From the NCBI RefSeq assembly GCF_003202235.1, contig NZ_MASU01000003.1, positions 124,001 to 188,000 on the forward strand: 64,000 nucleotides of DNA, given 5' to 3'. Positions within the stretch are counted from its first letter, which is position 1. Each line of letters opens with the position of its first letter. Positions 1 to 8,554 of this stretch are shown here, piece by piece. The notes beneath the pieces were generated by a model. The model was not told where the DNA came from and searched no databases. It saw only the letters and a program-made list of their open reading frames with translations. Both the position numbers and the translations under genes were made by a program. This DNA comes from Prauserella flavalba. GTDB taxonomy: Bacteria > Actinomycetota > Actinomycetes > Mycobacteriales > Pseudonocardiaceae.

Positions 1-174
1 CTGGAGGCGCTGAAGAACGCGGCCGTGCGGCCGTTGACCCCGGCCTACCAGAACCTGTCCACGGTGATGTCGAAGGTGCTCTCCCCGCCGTCGGACATCG
101 ATCCGCAAGGCACGGCGGAGCAGTTGCGTGAGCAGCTGACCGACGCGCTCGACTCGAAGGGCGTGATCCCATGA
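1..174 (+). CDS. lpqY: Trehalose-type ABC transporter substrate-binding protein, C-terminal fragment
   Basis: Only the last 57 codons are present; the gene begins before the window. The reading frame is open from base 1 and ends in TGA, overlapping the next ATG in an ATGA junction. The visible tail (AAVRPLTPAYQNLS near its start) resembles the C-terminal helices of extracellular sugar-binding lipoproteins. It sits directly upstream of two permeases and an ATPase in the order of mycobacterial lpqY-sugA-sugB-sugC, so it should be the cell-surface receptor that captures trehalose or a related disaccharide. The lipobox and sugar-binding residues are outside the window, so substrate is inferred from the neighbours only. 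Confidence 0.72.
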   Translation: MEALKNAAVRPLTPAYQNLSTVMSKVLSPPSDIDPQGTAEQLREQLTDALDSKGVIP

Positions 175-1115
175 GCCACGCAGTCACCGAGGCACCGGCG
201 AAACCCGTACCCGCCAAGGGAAAGCCGGCGCTGAGCGAGGGCAAGCGGGCGGAGCGGAGGCTGGGGCTGCTGCTGTGCGCCCCGGCGGCGATCGTGATGC
301 TCGCCGTCACCGGCTACCCGATCGCCTACTCGATCTGGCTGTCGTTGCAGCGCTACGACCTGCGGTTCCCCGACGAGCGGCAGTTCGTGGGCTTCGAGAA
401 CTACGTCGCGGTGCTGTCCAACTCGTACTGGTGGACCGCGTTCGGCACGACGATGTTCATCACCGTCGTGTCGGTGGCGATCGAGCTCGTGCTCGGCATG
501 GCCCTCGCGCTGATCATGCACCGCACACTGGTCGGCCGTGGCCTCGTGCGCACGGTGACGCTGATCCCGTACGGCATCGTCACCGTGGTGGCGGCGTTCT
601 CGTGGTTCTACGCGTGGACGCCGGAGACCGGTTATCTGGCCAACGCGCTGGCGGGGGAGAGCGCTCCGCTCACCGAGCAGTGGCCGTCGCTGTGGATCAT
701 CATCCTCGCCGAGGTGTGGAAGACGACGCCGTTCATGGCACTGCTGCTGATGGCGGGGCTGGCTCTGGTGCCGGACGACCTGCTGAAGGCGGCGTCGATG
801 GACGGCGCCAACGCGTGGCAGCGGTTCACCAAGGTCATGGTGCCGGTGATGAAGCCGGCGATCCTGGTGGCGTTGCTGTTCCGCACGCTGGACGCCTTCC
901 GCGTCTTCGACAACATCTTCGTGCTCACCAACGGCGCGAACGACACGGCGTCGGTGTCGATGCAGACCTACAACAACCTGATCAAGGGGTTGAACCTCGG
1001 CATCGGTTCGGCGATGGCGGTGCTGATCTTCATCACGGTGGCGCTGATCGCGTTCATCTTCATCAAGGTGTTCGGCACCGCCGCACCGGGCAGCGACCAA
1101 GGGGGTAAGCGCTGA
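171..1115 (+). CDS. sugA: Carbohydrate ABC transporter permease, SugA/MalF type
   Basis: 314-aa integral membrane permease of the LpqY-SugABC-type importer, which recycles trehalose across the cytoplasmic membrane. After a charged N-terminus of about 30 residues there are six hydrophobic segments. The EAA loop that contacts the ATPase is visible around residues 205-225 ([19 protein letters not shown]). Long stretches such as [18 protein letters not shown] and [11 protein letters not shown] closely match what I remember of mycobacterial SugA. The start overlaps the stop of the binding protein (ATGA) and the stop overlaps the start of sugB (TGATG), so the genes are translationally coupled. A different alpha-glucoside substrate cannot be excluded. 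Confidence 0.9.
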   Translation: MSHAVTEAPAKPVPAKGKPALSEGKRAERRLGLLLCAPAAIVMLAVTGYPIAYSIWLSLQRYDLRFPDERQFVGFENYVAVLSNSYWWTAFGTTMFITVVSVAIELVLGMALALIMHRTLVGRGLVRTVTLIPYGIVTVVAAFSWFYAWTPETGYLANALAGESAPLTEQWPSLWIIILAEVWKTTPFMALLLMAGLALVPDDLLKAASMDGANAWQRFTKVMVPVMKPAILVALLFRTLDAFRVFDNIFVLTNGANDTASVSMQTYNNLIKGLNLGIGSAMAVLIFITVALIAFIFIKVFGTAAPGSDQGGKR

Positions 1116-1957
1116 TGGCCATCGGAGGTGCGGTCACGACCGGCCGCAAAGCCAGGTGGGCCCTGGTCGACATCATCGTCGTGGTGTACGCGCTGGTGCC
1201 GGTGCTCTGGATCGTGTCGCTGTCGTTCAAGACCAAGGAAACCCTGGCCGACGGCAACTTCATCCCGCGTGAGTGGACGTTCCAGAACTACGCCGACATC
1301 TTCGCCACCGACGAGTTCATCCGGCCGCTGATCAACTCGCTGGGCATCTCGATCATCGCGACGCTCATCGCGGTGGTGCTGGGCATGATGGCCGCCTACG
1401 CCATCGCCCGGCTCGACTTCCCAGGCAAGAAGGCCCTTGTCGGTGTCTCGCTGCTGATCGCGATGTTCCCGCAGATCTCGCTGGTGACGCCGCTGTTCAA
1501 CATCGAGCGTCAGCTGGGGCTGTTCGACACGTGGCCCGGCCTGATCCTGCCCTACATCACCTTCGCGCTGCCGCTGGCGATCTACACGCTGTCGGCGTTC
1601 TTCCGCGAGATCCCGTGGGAGCTGGAGAAGGCGGCCAAGATGGACGGTGCCACGCCGGGGCAGGCGTTCTGGAAGGTGATCGCTCCGCTGGCCGCGCCGG
1701 GCGTGTTCACCACCGCGATCTTGGTGTTCATCTTCTGCTGGAACGACTTCCTGTTCGCCATCTCGCTGACGTCCACGGAGGCGTCGCGCACGGTGCCGGC
1801 GGCGCTGTCGTTCTTCACCGGTGCCTCGCAGTTCGAGGACCCGACCGGGACGATCTCCGCGGCAGCCGTGGTGATCACCATCCCGATCATCATTTTCGTG
1901 TTGTTCTTCCAGCGCCGCATCGTCGCGGGGCTGACCTCCGGTGCGGTTAAGGGGTAA
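1115..1957 (+). CDS. sugB: Carbohydrate ABC transporter permease, SugB/MalG type
   Basis: 280-aa second permease of the sugar importer, forming the transmembrane channel with SugA. It has six predicted membrane helices and the EAA-type coupling loop at about residues 170-190 ([19 protein letters not shown]), followed by the family-typical [13 protein letters not shown] near residue 205. The ATG overlaps the sugA stop by one base. The stop is 4 bp before the sugC ATG, so all four genes form one operon. Length matches the MalG/SugB family (about 275-285 aa). Nothing is missing or unusual. Confidence 0.9.
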   Translation: MAIGGAVTTGRKARWALVDIIVVVYALVPVLWIVSLSFKTKETLADGNFIPREWTFQNYADIFATDEFIRPLINSLGISIIATLIAVVLGMMAAYAIARLDFPGKKALVGVSLLIAMFPQISLVTPLFNIERQLGLFDTWPGLILPYITFALPLAIYTLSAFFREIPWELEKAAKMDGATPGQAFWKVIAPLAAPGVFTTAILVFIFCWNDFLFAISLTSTEASRTVPAALSFFTGASQFEDPTGTISAAAVVITIPIIIFVLFFQRRIVAGLTSGAVKG

Positions 1958-1961
1958 CGCA

Positions 1962-3143
1962 ATGGCTGAGATCGTGCTCGACAAGGTGACCAAGCGGTAC
2001 CCGGACGGAGCACTGGCAGTGTCCGAGATGGACATCGAGATCGCCGACGGCGAGTTCGTGATCCTCGTCGGACCCTCCGGCTGCGGCAAGTCCACCGCGC
2101 TCAACATGATCGCCGGGCTGGAGGACATCTCCTCCGGCGAGCTGCGCATCGACGGGGCCCGCGCCAACGAGAAGGCACCCAAGGACCGCGACATCGCGAT
2201 GGTGTTCCAGTCCTACGCCCTCTACCCGCACATGAGCGTGCGGGAGAACATGGCCTTCCCGCTGCGGCTGGCGAAGGTCGACGACGCCACGGTGCGCTCG
2301 AAGGTCGAGGAGGCGGCCGAGATCCTCGACCTCACCCAGCATCTGGACCGCAGGCCGTCGAACCTCTCCGGCGGGCAACGGCAGCGCGTGGCGATGGGCC
2401 GGGCGATCGTGCGTAGCCCCAAGGCGTTCCTCATGGACGAGCCACTGTCCAACCTGGACGCCAAGCTGCGTGGCCAGATGCGCACCTCGGTGTCGAAGCT
2501 GCAGCGCCAGCTCGGCACCACCACGGTCTACGTCACGCACGACCAGACCGAGGCGATGACCCTCGGCGACCGCGTCGTCGTGCTGCGTGGCGGGATCGTG
2601 CAGCAGATCGGCTCGCCGCAGTTCCTCTACGACCACCCGGCGAACCTCTTCGTGGCCGGGTTCATCGGCTCGCCGTCGATGAACTTCGTACCGGCGACCC
2701 TCGAGGACGGCAGTCTGAAGAGCCCACTGGGCACCATCACGCTGACCGACCGCGTCCGCAGGCTCGCCGAGGCGGCCAACGCGCCGCGAGAGGTCGTGGC
2801 CGGTCTCCGTCCCGAGCACTTCGAGGACGCGGCGCTGATGGAGGAGTCGCACCGTCAGAGCGGCTCGACGTTCACCGCGACCGTGGACGTGCTGGAGTCG
2901 ATGGGCGCGGAGAAGTACGCCTACTTCACCGTCGAGGAGGAACTCGCCACCACGGCCGAGCTGGAGGAGCTCGCCGCCGACGCAGGCTCCGCCGATGTCC
3001 CCGGCACCGGCTCCACCATCGTCACCCGCCTGTCGGCGAGCTCGGAGGCACGGGAGGGCCGGCCGCTCGACGTCTGGTTCGACCCCGACCGCATCCAGCT
3101 CTTCGACCCCTCCAACGGCGCCAACCTCACCTACTCGGGTTAA
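1962..3143 (+). CDS. sugC: Sugar ABC transporter ATP-binding protein, SugC/MsmK/UgpC type
   Basis: 393-aa ATPase that drives the sugABC importer, the same length I recall for mycobacterial SugC. Visible motifs: Walker [10 protein letters not shown] (about residue 37), Q-loop [10 protein letters not shown], signature [17 protein letters not shown], Walker [13 protein letters not shown] and switch histidine [14 protein letters not shown]-terminal TOBE/OB regulatory region (about 240-393) includes GLRPEHFED. An upstream in-frame GTG at 1941 exists, but the ATG at 1962 is preceded by AAGGGG at good distance and begins the conserved [16 protein letters not shown], so I use it. In actinobacteria such ATPases can serve several sugar transporters. 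Confidence 0.93.
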   Translation: MAEIVLDKVTKRYPDGALAVSEMDIEIADGEFVILVGPSGCGKSTALNMIAGLEDISSGELRIDGARANEKAPKDRDIAMVFQSYALYPHMSVRENMAFPLRLAKVDDATVRSKVEEAAEILDLTQHLDRRPSNLSGGQRQRVAMGRAIVRSPKAFLMDEPLSNLDAKLRGQMRTSVSKLQRQLGTTTVYVTHDQTEAMTLGDRVVVLRGGIVQQIGSPQFLYDHPANLFVAGFIGSPSMNFVPATLEDGSLKSPLGTITLTDRVRRLAEAANAPREVVAGLRPEHFEDAALMEESHRQSGSTFTATVDVLESMGAEKYAYFTVEEELATTAELEELAADAGSADVPGTGSTIVTRLSASSEAREGRPLDVWFDPDRIQLFDPSNGANLTYSG

Positions 3144-3150
3144 CACCGCC

Positions 3151-3210
3151 CGCCCCCAAGGCCACCTTAGGTGCGTTGAACGCACCGAAGGTGGCCTTGG
3201 GGGCGGTTTT
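3151..3210 (+). terminator. Intrinsic terminator of the sugABC operon
   Basis: An 18-bp perfect outer stem (3151-3168 with 3188-3205) is extended, after one A/G mismatch, by 6 bp (3170-3175 with 3181-3186) around a TTGAA loop. A TTTT run follows at 3207-3210. The AAGGCCACCTT/AAGGTGGCCTT core is shared with the palindromes at 4921, 39263, 52097 and 58326. Confidence 0.85.
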
Positions 3211-3290
3211 CTCTCCGCGCTCTCTCAGGGAACAGGTGCGACGATCTCCGCGTTGACCTGAGGGAACCTCGCGGCAGGGGAGGTCCGGGA

Positions 3291-4040
3291 GTGAGCGCAG
3301 GGGGTCCGAGCGTCAGACGCGCCCGCTGGGCGGGTGCATTCTCCGTGCTGGCCTGCGTACTCGCCGTGCTCGCGCTGCTGATACTCGCGCGATCCGTGCT
3401 CGCGATGACCTACCTGAACGTCCACTTCGCGGGCGAGGTCGACCCACTCTCACGCGCGGTCAGTTACTACGTCTTCGTGGAGCGTGGCGCCGAAACGTTC
3501 GACGCCACGCTTGTCGCGGTCGCCACGGCGACAGCCACTATCTTGGTGGGTATGGCGCAGCTGCGCGTCCGCCTCGGTGCGCGCGCCGTGGTCGGCTTCG
3601 GCGCGTGGTGCGTCGCGCTGGTCCTGTGCGCCGTGTTCCCCACCGACAACTCGCCGCAAATCGAGACAGCCAGCGGCTGGATCCACCAGTTCGCGGGCGC
3701 CTCGCTGTTCGTCACGCTGCCCCTCGCGGGGCTCGCGCTGGCCCGCGCGCTCGGCGCGCAGCCCAGCTGGGCGGGCACCGCGCGGGTCCTGCGCGGGCTC
3801 GCGCTCGGCGGCGTCGTGCTCGCGCTGGCCTACCTCGCCGCCCGGTTACCGGACCTCCTGGTGTGGTGGGAGTTCCCGGGGGCACTCGACTGGCGGGCCG
3901 TCTCCGGCCTGATCCAGCGCGGCCTGTTCACCCTCGAGCTGGCCATGCTGCTCGCGCTCGCGACCCGGCTGCTCGTGGTGTCGTGGACGGCCATCCGCGC
4001 GCCCCGCCGCACCGCCGACGACCCGGTGGTGACGTCATGA
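3291..4040 (+). CDS. DUF998-family membrane protein
   Basis: 249-aa polytopic membrane protein with about six hydrophobic helices. The layout is typical of DUF998: an N-terminal helix, a loop carrying polar residues (EVDPLSRAVSYYVF), and FPTDNS in the third loop (about residues 112-117). The GTG start follows AGGGGAGG at 3276-3283 with 7-nt spacing. The stop overlaps the next gene's ATG (ATGA), so the two membrane proteins are probably co-expressed. The function of the family is not established; I infer only a cytoplasmic-membrane location. Confidence 0.75.
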   Translation: MSAGGPSVRRARWAGAFSVLACVLAVLALLILARSVLAMTYLNVHFAGEVDPLSRAVSYYVFVERGAETFDATLVAVATATATILVGMAQLRVRLGARAVVGFGAWCVALVLCAVFPTDNSPQIETASGWIHQFAGASLFVTLPLAGLALARALGAQPSWAGTARVLRGLALGGVVLALAYLAARLPDLLVWWEFPGALDWRAVSGLIQRGLFTLELAMLLALATRLLVVSWTAIRAPRRTADDPVVTS

Positions 4041-4912
4041 TCACCGTCGCGATCCTTTTCGCCGTGCTCGGCGCCGCGTGCAGCGCGATCGGCGCGCAGC
4101 TGCAGCACGATGGCGTCCGCGCCGAGACCAAGGACGGCAAGCTGACGCTGCGCAAGCTCGGCGACCTCGTGCGCAACCCGTTGTGGGTGCGCGGGTTCGC
4201 CGTGCTGTTCGCGTGCGCCGTGCTGCAGATCCTGGCGCTGACGTTCGCGCCCGTCACCGTCGTCGCGCCCATCGTGGTGCTGGCGCTGCCGATGGTCGCC
4301 CTGCTGAACGCGCGCGAGCTCGACGTGCCCGGCTGGGTCGCCGTCGGCGCCACCACGGCCGCCATCGTGCTGTTCGTGACCCACACGGCCGGCGAGGTGA
4401 CCGAGCAGGAGATCCCGGCGAGCGCGGTGCTGCTGGCCGGCCAGTTCGTCGCGCTCGGCGTGGCGCTGCTGGGCCTGCTCGCGGCGCTGAGCAGGGGCAT
4501 CGTGCGATGTGTGTCGCTCGCGATGGCGGCGGGCGCCGCGTACGGGCTCGTGACGGTGCTCGTCCGCGACGTGACCTACACCGTGCGCACGGAGGGCATC
4601 GCACACCTGCCGGTGCTCTCGCTCGTCGCGCTCGTGGTCGCCTTCCTCGCGGGCTCGTGGTTCATCCAGCTCGGCTACGCGAGCGGACCGCCGGACGTGG
4701 TGGTCGGCGCCCAGACCATGCTCAACCCCGCGGTCGCCACCACGATCGGCTTCGCCGTGCTCGACGAGGCGGGCGGCATCAGCTCCGACTTCCTCACCAC
4801 GCTCGTCGTGTGCGGCGTGATCGCGGTCAGCGGCATCGTGGTGCTCGCCCGGCACCACCCCGAGGCCGTCGAACGCCGCCGCCTGCGCCGCGAAGCCCAC
4901 AGCTCCTCGTGA
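4037..4912 (+). CDS. DMT/EamA-like multi-pass membrane transporter
   Basis: 291-aa membrane protein with about nine hydrophobic segments and a small, charged C-terminus. The first 30 residues (AVLGAACSAIGAQLQHDGV) and the repeated two-half organisation resemble drug/metabolite-transporter superfamily proteins, including NIPA-like members. No substrate-specific residue is recognisable. It overlaps the preceding DUF998-type gene by 4 bp and ends just before a strong palindrome. An exporter or ion transporter role is inference from topology only. Confidence 0.6.
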   Translation: MITVAILFAVLGAACSAIGAQLQHDGVRAETKDGKLTLRKLGDLVRNPLWVRGFAVLFACAVLQILALTFAPVTVVAPIVVLALPMVALLNARELDVPGWVAVGATTAAIVLFVTHTAGEVTEQEIPASAVLLAGQFVALGVALLGLLAALSRGIVRCVSLAMAAGAAYGLVTVLVRDVTYTVRTEGIAHLPVLSLVALVVAFLAGSWFIQLGYASGPPDVVVGAQTMLNPAVATTIGFAVLDEAGGISSDFLTTLVVCGVIAVSGIVVLARHHPEAVERRRLRREAHSSS

Positions 4913-4920
4913 CCCACTCA

Positions 4921-4977
4921 CTGCAGTGAAGGCCACCTTCACTGCGTTCAACGCAGTGAAGGTGGCCTTCACTGCAG
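4921..4977. terminator. 26-bp perfect palindrome, bidirectional terminator
   Basis: Arms 4921-4946 and 4952-4977 pair perfectly around a TTCAA loop between two convergent genes. There is no T-tract on either side. The arms contain GCAGTGAAGGCCACCTTCAC, nearly identical to the palindromes at 52097 and 58326. Position and symmetry suggest a factor-assisted or U-less bidirectional terminator. Confidence 0.75.
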
Positions 4978-4992
4978 CAGTAGGGGGAGTTG

Positions 4993-5838
4993 TCAGCGCT
5001 TGCGGTTGCGGAGGGTTTCGATCACGTCGTCGTCCCAGCGGTGGGTGCGGATGAGGCGGTAGCGCTCGCCCGCCACCCACATGTACGCCTCGGCCTCGGT
5101 GCGGTCGCCGATCAGGTCGGCCTGCCGCAGCATCCGCACCACCGGCTCGTACTCCGTCTCGTACCAGCGCGCCGCGATCGTGACGCGGTCGAGGAACGCG
5201 CCCTCGTCCTGCATGAGCCGGAAACCCCACGCCTCCACGTGCTCGCCGAGCTCCGCGTAGTCCCACGGGTCCGACAGCACGATCGCCGCACGTGCCTGCC
5301 CGGTCAGCGGCACGCGTTCGAGGAACAGCCGCCGGTAGTCCTTGACGATCAGGTCGCCGCGGTAGCGGATGCCGCTCGGGTTGAGCTTCGTGCGCACCTC
5401 GGTGACGTGGGCCTCGATCGACTCCAGCCCCAGCGCGTGCGCCACCGACACCCGGTGGTGGCCGTCGATGACGAAATGCAGCTCACCGATCCGGTACACC
5501 TCGATCGGCGGGATGGCCTCGCCGCGGCGGCTCGCCAGCGCGAGCCGTTCCCAGCGCTGCCTGACCCGCCCCGACGTCGGGCGGAACCGACGGTCGAAGT
5601 CCCGGCCCCGGTTGACGCTGCCCACGATCGAGTCGAGCCGGGTCACGCGCAGGCCGATGCGGCGCTCGCCCTCCCAGCCCAGCGCGTCGACCACCTCGTC
5701 GAACGGCAGCATGATGTTGACGTCGTCGGGTTCCCTGCGCAGCCAGGTCGCCAGCCGCGACAGGACCTGCCTGCGGCGGGCGCGCAGGAAGTCGTGCTCC
5801 GCGTCGGCCCTCGGGAACCCGGTCTCGCGCGAGCTCAC
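4993..5838 (-). CDS. ParB/sulfiredoxin-fold nuclease-like protein
   Basis: 281-aa cytoplasmic protein. The centre holds a ParB-N-like block: PPIEVYRIGELHFVIDGHHR (about residues 105-124), where the GHHRV box replaces the GxxR/GERR core of true ParB. It is not a chromosome-segregation ParB, because the HTH domain expected downstream is absent. The GTG start at 5838 overlaps the stop of the upstream phosphoesterase (GTGA), so it is the last gene of the corA-led minus-strand operon. The function is unknown; a nucleotide-dependent or nucleic-acid role is only suggested by the fold. Confidence 0.65.
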   Translation of the reverse strand: MSSRETGFPRADAEHDFLRARRRQVLSRLATWLRREPDDVNIMLPFDEVVDALGWEGERRIGLRVTRLDSIVGSVNRGRDFDRRFRPTSGRVRQRWERLALASRRGEAIPPIEVYRIGELHFVIDGHHRVSVAHALGLESIEAHVTEVRTKLNPSGIRYRGDLIVKDYRRLFLERVPLTGQARAAIVLSDPWDYAELGEHVEAWGFRLMQDEGAFLDRVTIAARWYETEYEPVVRMLRQADLIGDRTEAEAYMWVAGERYRLIRTHRWDDDVIETLRNRKR

Positions 5839-6488
5839 GGCACTCCCACCCCTTGCCTGCCGAGGTCGAGGACGTGGGCGCCGACGACGTTGCGCACCCG
5901 TGTCTCGCCCAGGTGGTGTGCGCGCACCTTCTCGCCGTGCGGGTGGATGTGCCCGTGCAGCAGCCAGCGCGGGCGCAGCCGCTCGACGGTCCGGTGCAGG
6001 CAGTCGAACCCCTGGTGCGGCCGGTCCTCGCGGTCGCCCACCCCGCGCGGCGGTGAATGGGTGAGCAGCACGTCGACGGCCGAGCCGCGCGCCGCGCGCA
6101 CCAGGCGCCGGGCACGCCGGGCCTGCTGGCGCTGCGTCCACTGGTTGGGGCCCTCGTTGTAGCGGATCGACCCGCCGAGGCCCGCGATCCGCAACCCGGC
6201 GACCTCGACCACCCGCCCGTCGGCGTTGACGCCGCCGCAGGGGCCGGGCCACCGGGCCGGGAAGCCCGCGCGGAACACGACTCCCCGGTAGCGGGTGTAC
6301 CCGGTGAGGTCGGGATCGTGGTTTCCTGGCACGAACACAAGCGGTTTCTCCAGCGTGTCCGCGAGGTGTTCGAGGTAGTCGAACGGCAGGTCGCCCGCGC
6401 CAAGGACGAGGTCGACCGAGAGGCTCTGCGCGCAGTCGGTCCAGAGCTTCTCGTCGACCTCGTCGGCGACCACCAGCGCTCGCGGCAT
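5835..6488 (-). CDS. Calcineurin-like metallophosphoesterase
   Basis: 217-aa phosphoesterase with the dinuclear metal motifs in order: VLGAGDLPFDYLEHL (GD), VFVPGNHDPD (GNHD), VLLTHSPPRG (catalytic-side His) and WLLHGHIHPHG (GHxH). The first motif is unusual: ALVVADEVDEKLW instead of the common DxH. I chose the ATG at 6488, which starts MPRALVVADE; the reading frame extends upstream but without homology. It lies 17 bp below the 38-aa membrane gene and overlaps the ParB-like gene by 4 bp. Substrate (nucleotide, phosphodiester or protein) cannot be told. Confidence 0.75.
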   Translation of the reverse strand: MPRALVVADEVDEKLWTDCAQSLSVDLVLGAGDLPFDYLEHLADTLEKPLVFVPGNHDPDLTGYTRYRGVVFRAGFPARWPGPCGGVNADGRVVEVAGLRIAGLGGSIRYNEGPNQWTQRQQARRARRLVRAARGSAVDVLLTHSPPRGVGDREDRPHQGFDCLHRTVERLRPRWLLHGHIHPHGEKVRAHHLGETRVRNVVGAHVLDLGRQGVGVP

Positions 6489-6505
6489 AGGGCCAGAGTA
6501 GGCCG

Positions 6506-6622
6506 CTATTGCGTCCCGAGCGCGTAGTCGGGGTTCTTCGCGATGACGGCGACGACCACGACGATCCAGGTGACCGCGGCGGCCAGCGCCCAGAACTTGA
6601 GGTTGGTCAGCATGCGGGGCAT
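6506..6622 (-). CDS. 38-aa single-span membrane protein in the corA operon
   Basis: A very short gene. ATG at 6622 is preceded (minus strand) by GGGAGA at about 5 nt, and it ends in TAG. The peptide starts MPRMLTNLKFW, has one continuous hydrophobic span (about residues 10-28, rich in Ala and Val) and a soluble tail KNPDYALGTQ. The positive N-terminus predicts N-in, C-out. It is 34 bp after the corA stop and 17 bp before the phosphoesterase start, all on one strand. I do not recognise the family. A small accessory subunit or regulator of CorA is a reasonable guess, not shown. Confidence 0.6.
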   Translation of the reverse strand: MPRMLTNLKFWALAAAVTWIVVVVAVIAKNPDYALGTQ

Positions 6623-6656
6623 GGCATTCTCCCAGTCGCAAATCGAAGATTTCGGG

Positions 6657-7745
6657 TCAGAGCCAGCGGTTCTTCCGGAATATTCGATAAAGCAGCAGAC
6701 AGATGATGAGAATGACGGCGACGATCATCGGATAGCCGTAACGGGAATGCAGTTCCGGCATGTAGTCGAAGTTCATGCCGTAGATCCCGGCCAGCGCCGT
6801 GGGCACCGCGATGATCGCCGCCCACGCGGTGATCTTGCGCATGTCGGTGCTCTGCTGGAGCGTGATCTTGGCCAGCGTCGCGTCGACGAGCGTGGTGAGC
6901 AGCTCGTCGAAGGACTCGACCCGCTCGGCCACGGTCGTGACGTGGTCGTGGACGTTGCGGAAGTACGAGCGCACGTCGTCGGGCACGAGCCGGGTGTAGC
7001 CCTCCGACAGCCTGCGCAGCGGCGTCGCGAGCGGCGACACCGCGCGGCGCAGCTCCAGCACCTCGCGCTTCATCAGGTAGATCTGCTCGGAGGTGACCCG
7101 CGTCCTCGGCGCGAAGACCTCGGTCTCCATCTCGTCGATGTCGTCCTCGATCTTGTCGGTCACCTCGAGGAAGTGGTCGACGACGTGGTCGGCGATCGCG
7201 TGCAGCACGGACGCGGGCCCCGGCACGAGCCGCTCCGGGTCGGCGTCGAGCTCCCGGCGCAGGTTGGCCAGCCCGGTGTGGTTGCCGTGCCGGACGGTGA
7301 TGATGAAGTCGGTGCCGAGGAACGCCATCAGCTCGCCGGACTCGACGATCTCGTTGGCCGTGGTGGGGGACTCGTGCTCCACGTAGCGGACCGTGCGGAA
7401 CACCATGAACAGCGTGTCGTCGTAGCGCTCCAGCTTCGGCCGCTGGTGGGCGTGCACCGCGTCCTCGACGGCCAGCTCGTGCAGGCCGAAGGTCTCGGCG
7501 ACACCCTGGATCTGCTCGGCGTCCGGCTGGTGCAGGCCGATCCAGACGAAGCCCTCACCGCGGTCGCGGACCTCGCGGATCGCTTCGGCGTGCGTCCACG
7601 GCCCAGGGCGGCGGACGCCGTCGACGTACACCCCGCAGTCGACCACGTAGGCCGACGGCGGCACGGGCTTCGGCGGGGCGACCGCGCGCGCCGCGCGGCC
7701 GTTGCCCCGGCCGCGCAGGCCACCGAGGGAGGGAATCGCAGGCAT
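6657..7745 (-). CDS. corA: CorA-family magnesium/cobalt transporter
   Basis: 362-aa divalent-cation channel of the cytoplasmic membrane. It has a large cytoplasmic alpha/beta domain (residues about 30-290), a long stalk helix, and two C-terminal membrane helices. The selectivity signature YGMNFDYMPEL lies at the end of the first helix, and the protein closes with the basic IFRKNRWL tail. In mycobacteria corA lies next to sugC on the opposite strand; here five other genes separate them. The ATG is preceded by AGGAG. The 5' region carries a candidate leader peptide (7837-7911) and a hairpin (7804-7827), suggesting Mg-dependent control as in enterobacterial corA and mgtA leaders. Confidence 0.93.
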   Translation of the reverse strand: MPAIPSLGGLRGRGNGRAARAVAPPKPVPPSAYVVDCGVYVDGVRRPGPWTHAEAIREVRDRGEGFVWIGLHQPDAEQIQGVAETFGLHELAVEDAVHAHQRPKLERYDDTLFMVFRTVRYVEHESPTTANEIVESGELMAFLGTDFIITVRHGNHTGLANLRRELDADPERLVPGPASVLHAIADHVVDHFLEVTDKIEDDIDEMETEVFAPRTRVTSEQIYLMKREVLELRRAVSPLATPLRRLSEGYTRLVPDDVRSYFRNVHDHVTTVAERVESFDELLTTLVDATLAKITLQQSTDMRKITAWAAIIAVPTALAGIYGMNFDYMPELHSRYGYPMIVAVILIICLLLYRIFRKNRWL

Positions 7746-7803
7746 GGGAGATCTCCTGGCTCGTCACTGATGTGGACGATGCACCGGACGAAAGACGTGA
7801 GAC

Positions 7804-7827
7804 GTCCGCCCGGCACTGCCAGCGGAC
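7804..7827 (-). promoter_or_regulatory. Hairpin in corA 5' leader, just after the leader peptide stop
   Basis: GTCCGC (7804-7809) pairs with GCGGAC (7822-7827), and an inner GGC/GCC pairing closes the loop. On the corA transcript it begins 9 nt after the stop of the 24-aa leader reading frame and lies about 60 nt before the corA ATG. It could be one arm of an attenuator or translation switch; no T-tract follows. Confidence 0.4.
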
Positions 7828-7836
7828 CCGGCCCGG

Positions 7837-7911
7837 TTACCGAGAGAGCACGTGCTCGGCCCAGGAGGGAACGCCGGCTGAACTAGGGAGCGGACTATCG
7901 CCACTACTCAT
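7837..7911 (-). CDS. Candidate 24-aa leader peptide upstream of corA
   Basis: ATG at 7911 is preceded by a very strong ribosome site (AGGAGGTGAG, 7921-7930 complement). It opens a 24-codon frame, MSSGDSPLPSSAGVPSWAEH then VLSR, ending in TAA at 7837. The stop lies about 90 nt before corA. Three proline codons and an early acidic residue recall Salmonella MgtL, whose proline-dependent translation senses Mg2+. That mechanism is known only for enterobacterial leaders; its use here is inference. The excellent ribosome site with no long gene behind it is the main evidence. Confidence 0.5.
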   Translation of the reverse strand: MSSGDSPLPSSAGVPSWAEHVLSR

Positions 7912-8050
7912 CGTGCGTTCCTCACCTCCTCAGGCCGAAGGGTGGTGTTACTCGCGTTGACGCACCGCGCGCCAATGGTCAAGGGTACTCCCCAACATCA
8001 CTGGACGTCGCCGCAGGGCGGTGTGACGTTACCGGCAAGGAGGCTCAGCG

Positions 8051-8554
8051 GTGCAGTTCGGGCGGTACTACGAGGAGTTCGAGGTCGGCGCTGTCTACAA
8101 GCACTGGCCCGGGAAAACGGTGACCGAGTACGACGACCACCTCTTCTGCCTGCTCACGATGAACCACCACCCGCTGCACATGGACGCGCACTACGCGGGC
8201 GAGACCACCGACTTCGGCAAGAACGTGGTGGTGGGCAACTACATCTACTCGCTGCTGCTCGGGATGTCCGTGCCCGACGTCTCGGGCAAGGCCATCGCCA
8301 ACCTGGAGGTGGAGTCGCTCCGGCACATCAAGCCGACCTTCCACGGCGACACCATCTACGGTGAGACCGAGGTGCTGGAGAAGACGCCGTCGAAGTCGAA
8401 GGACGATCGCGGCGTGGTGTACGTGGAAACCCGCGGCTACAAGCAGGACGGCACCGTCGTGTGCACGTTCCGGAGGAAGGTCATGGTTCCCAAGCGTTCC
8501 TACGGTGAGGCCCGGGGCGGCGAGCAGCCGGGCCGTCCGGTGCCCCATGAGTGA
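8051..8554 (+). CDS. MaoC-family hot-dog dehydratase
   Basis: 167-aa hydratase with the MaoC active-site layout: the Asp-containing EYDDHLFCLLTMNHHPLHMD (residues about 26-45), corresponding to D-x4-NPxH, and hydrophobic hot-dog strands after it. It should add water to, or remove it from, an acyl-CoA thioester. GTG start follows AAGGAGG with good spacing. It overlaps the DUF2332 gene by 8 bp and lies two genes before an acyl-CoA synthetase, consistent with fatty-acid or branched acyl-CoA metabolism. The exact substrate is unknown. Confidence 0.78.
   Translation: MQFGRYYEEFEVGAVYKHWPGKTVTEYDDHLFCLLTMNHHPLHMDAHYAGETTDFGKNVVVGNYIYSLLLGMSVPDVSGKAIANLEVESLRHIKPTFHGDTIYGETEVLEKTPSKSKDDRGVVYVETRGYKQDGTVVCTFRRKVMVPKRSYGEARGGEQPGRPVPHE

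Noticed and set aside
4993-5838. Chromosome-partitioning ParB
   Set aside because: The ParB-like GHHR core is present but there is no HTH domain, no parA neighbour and no parS-like site.
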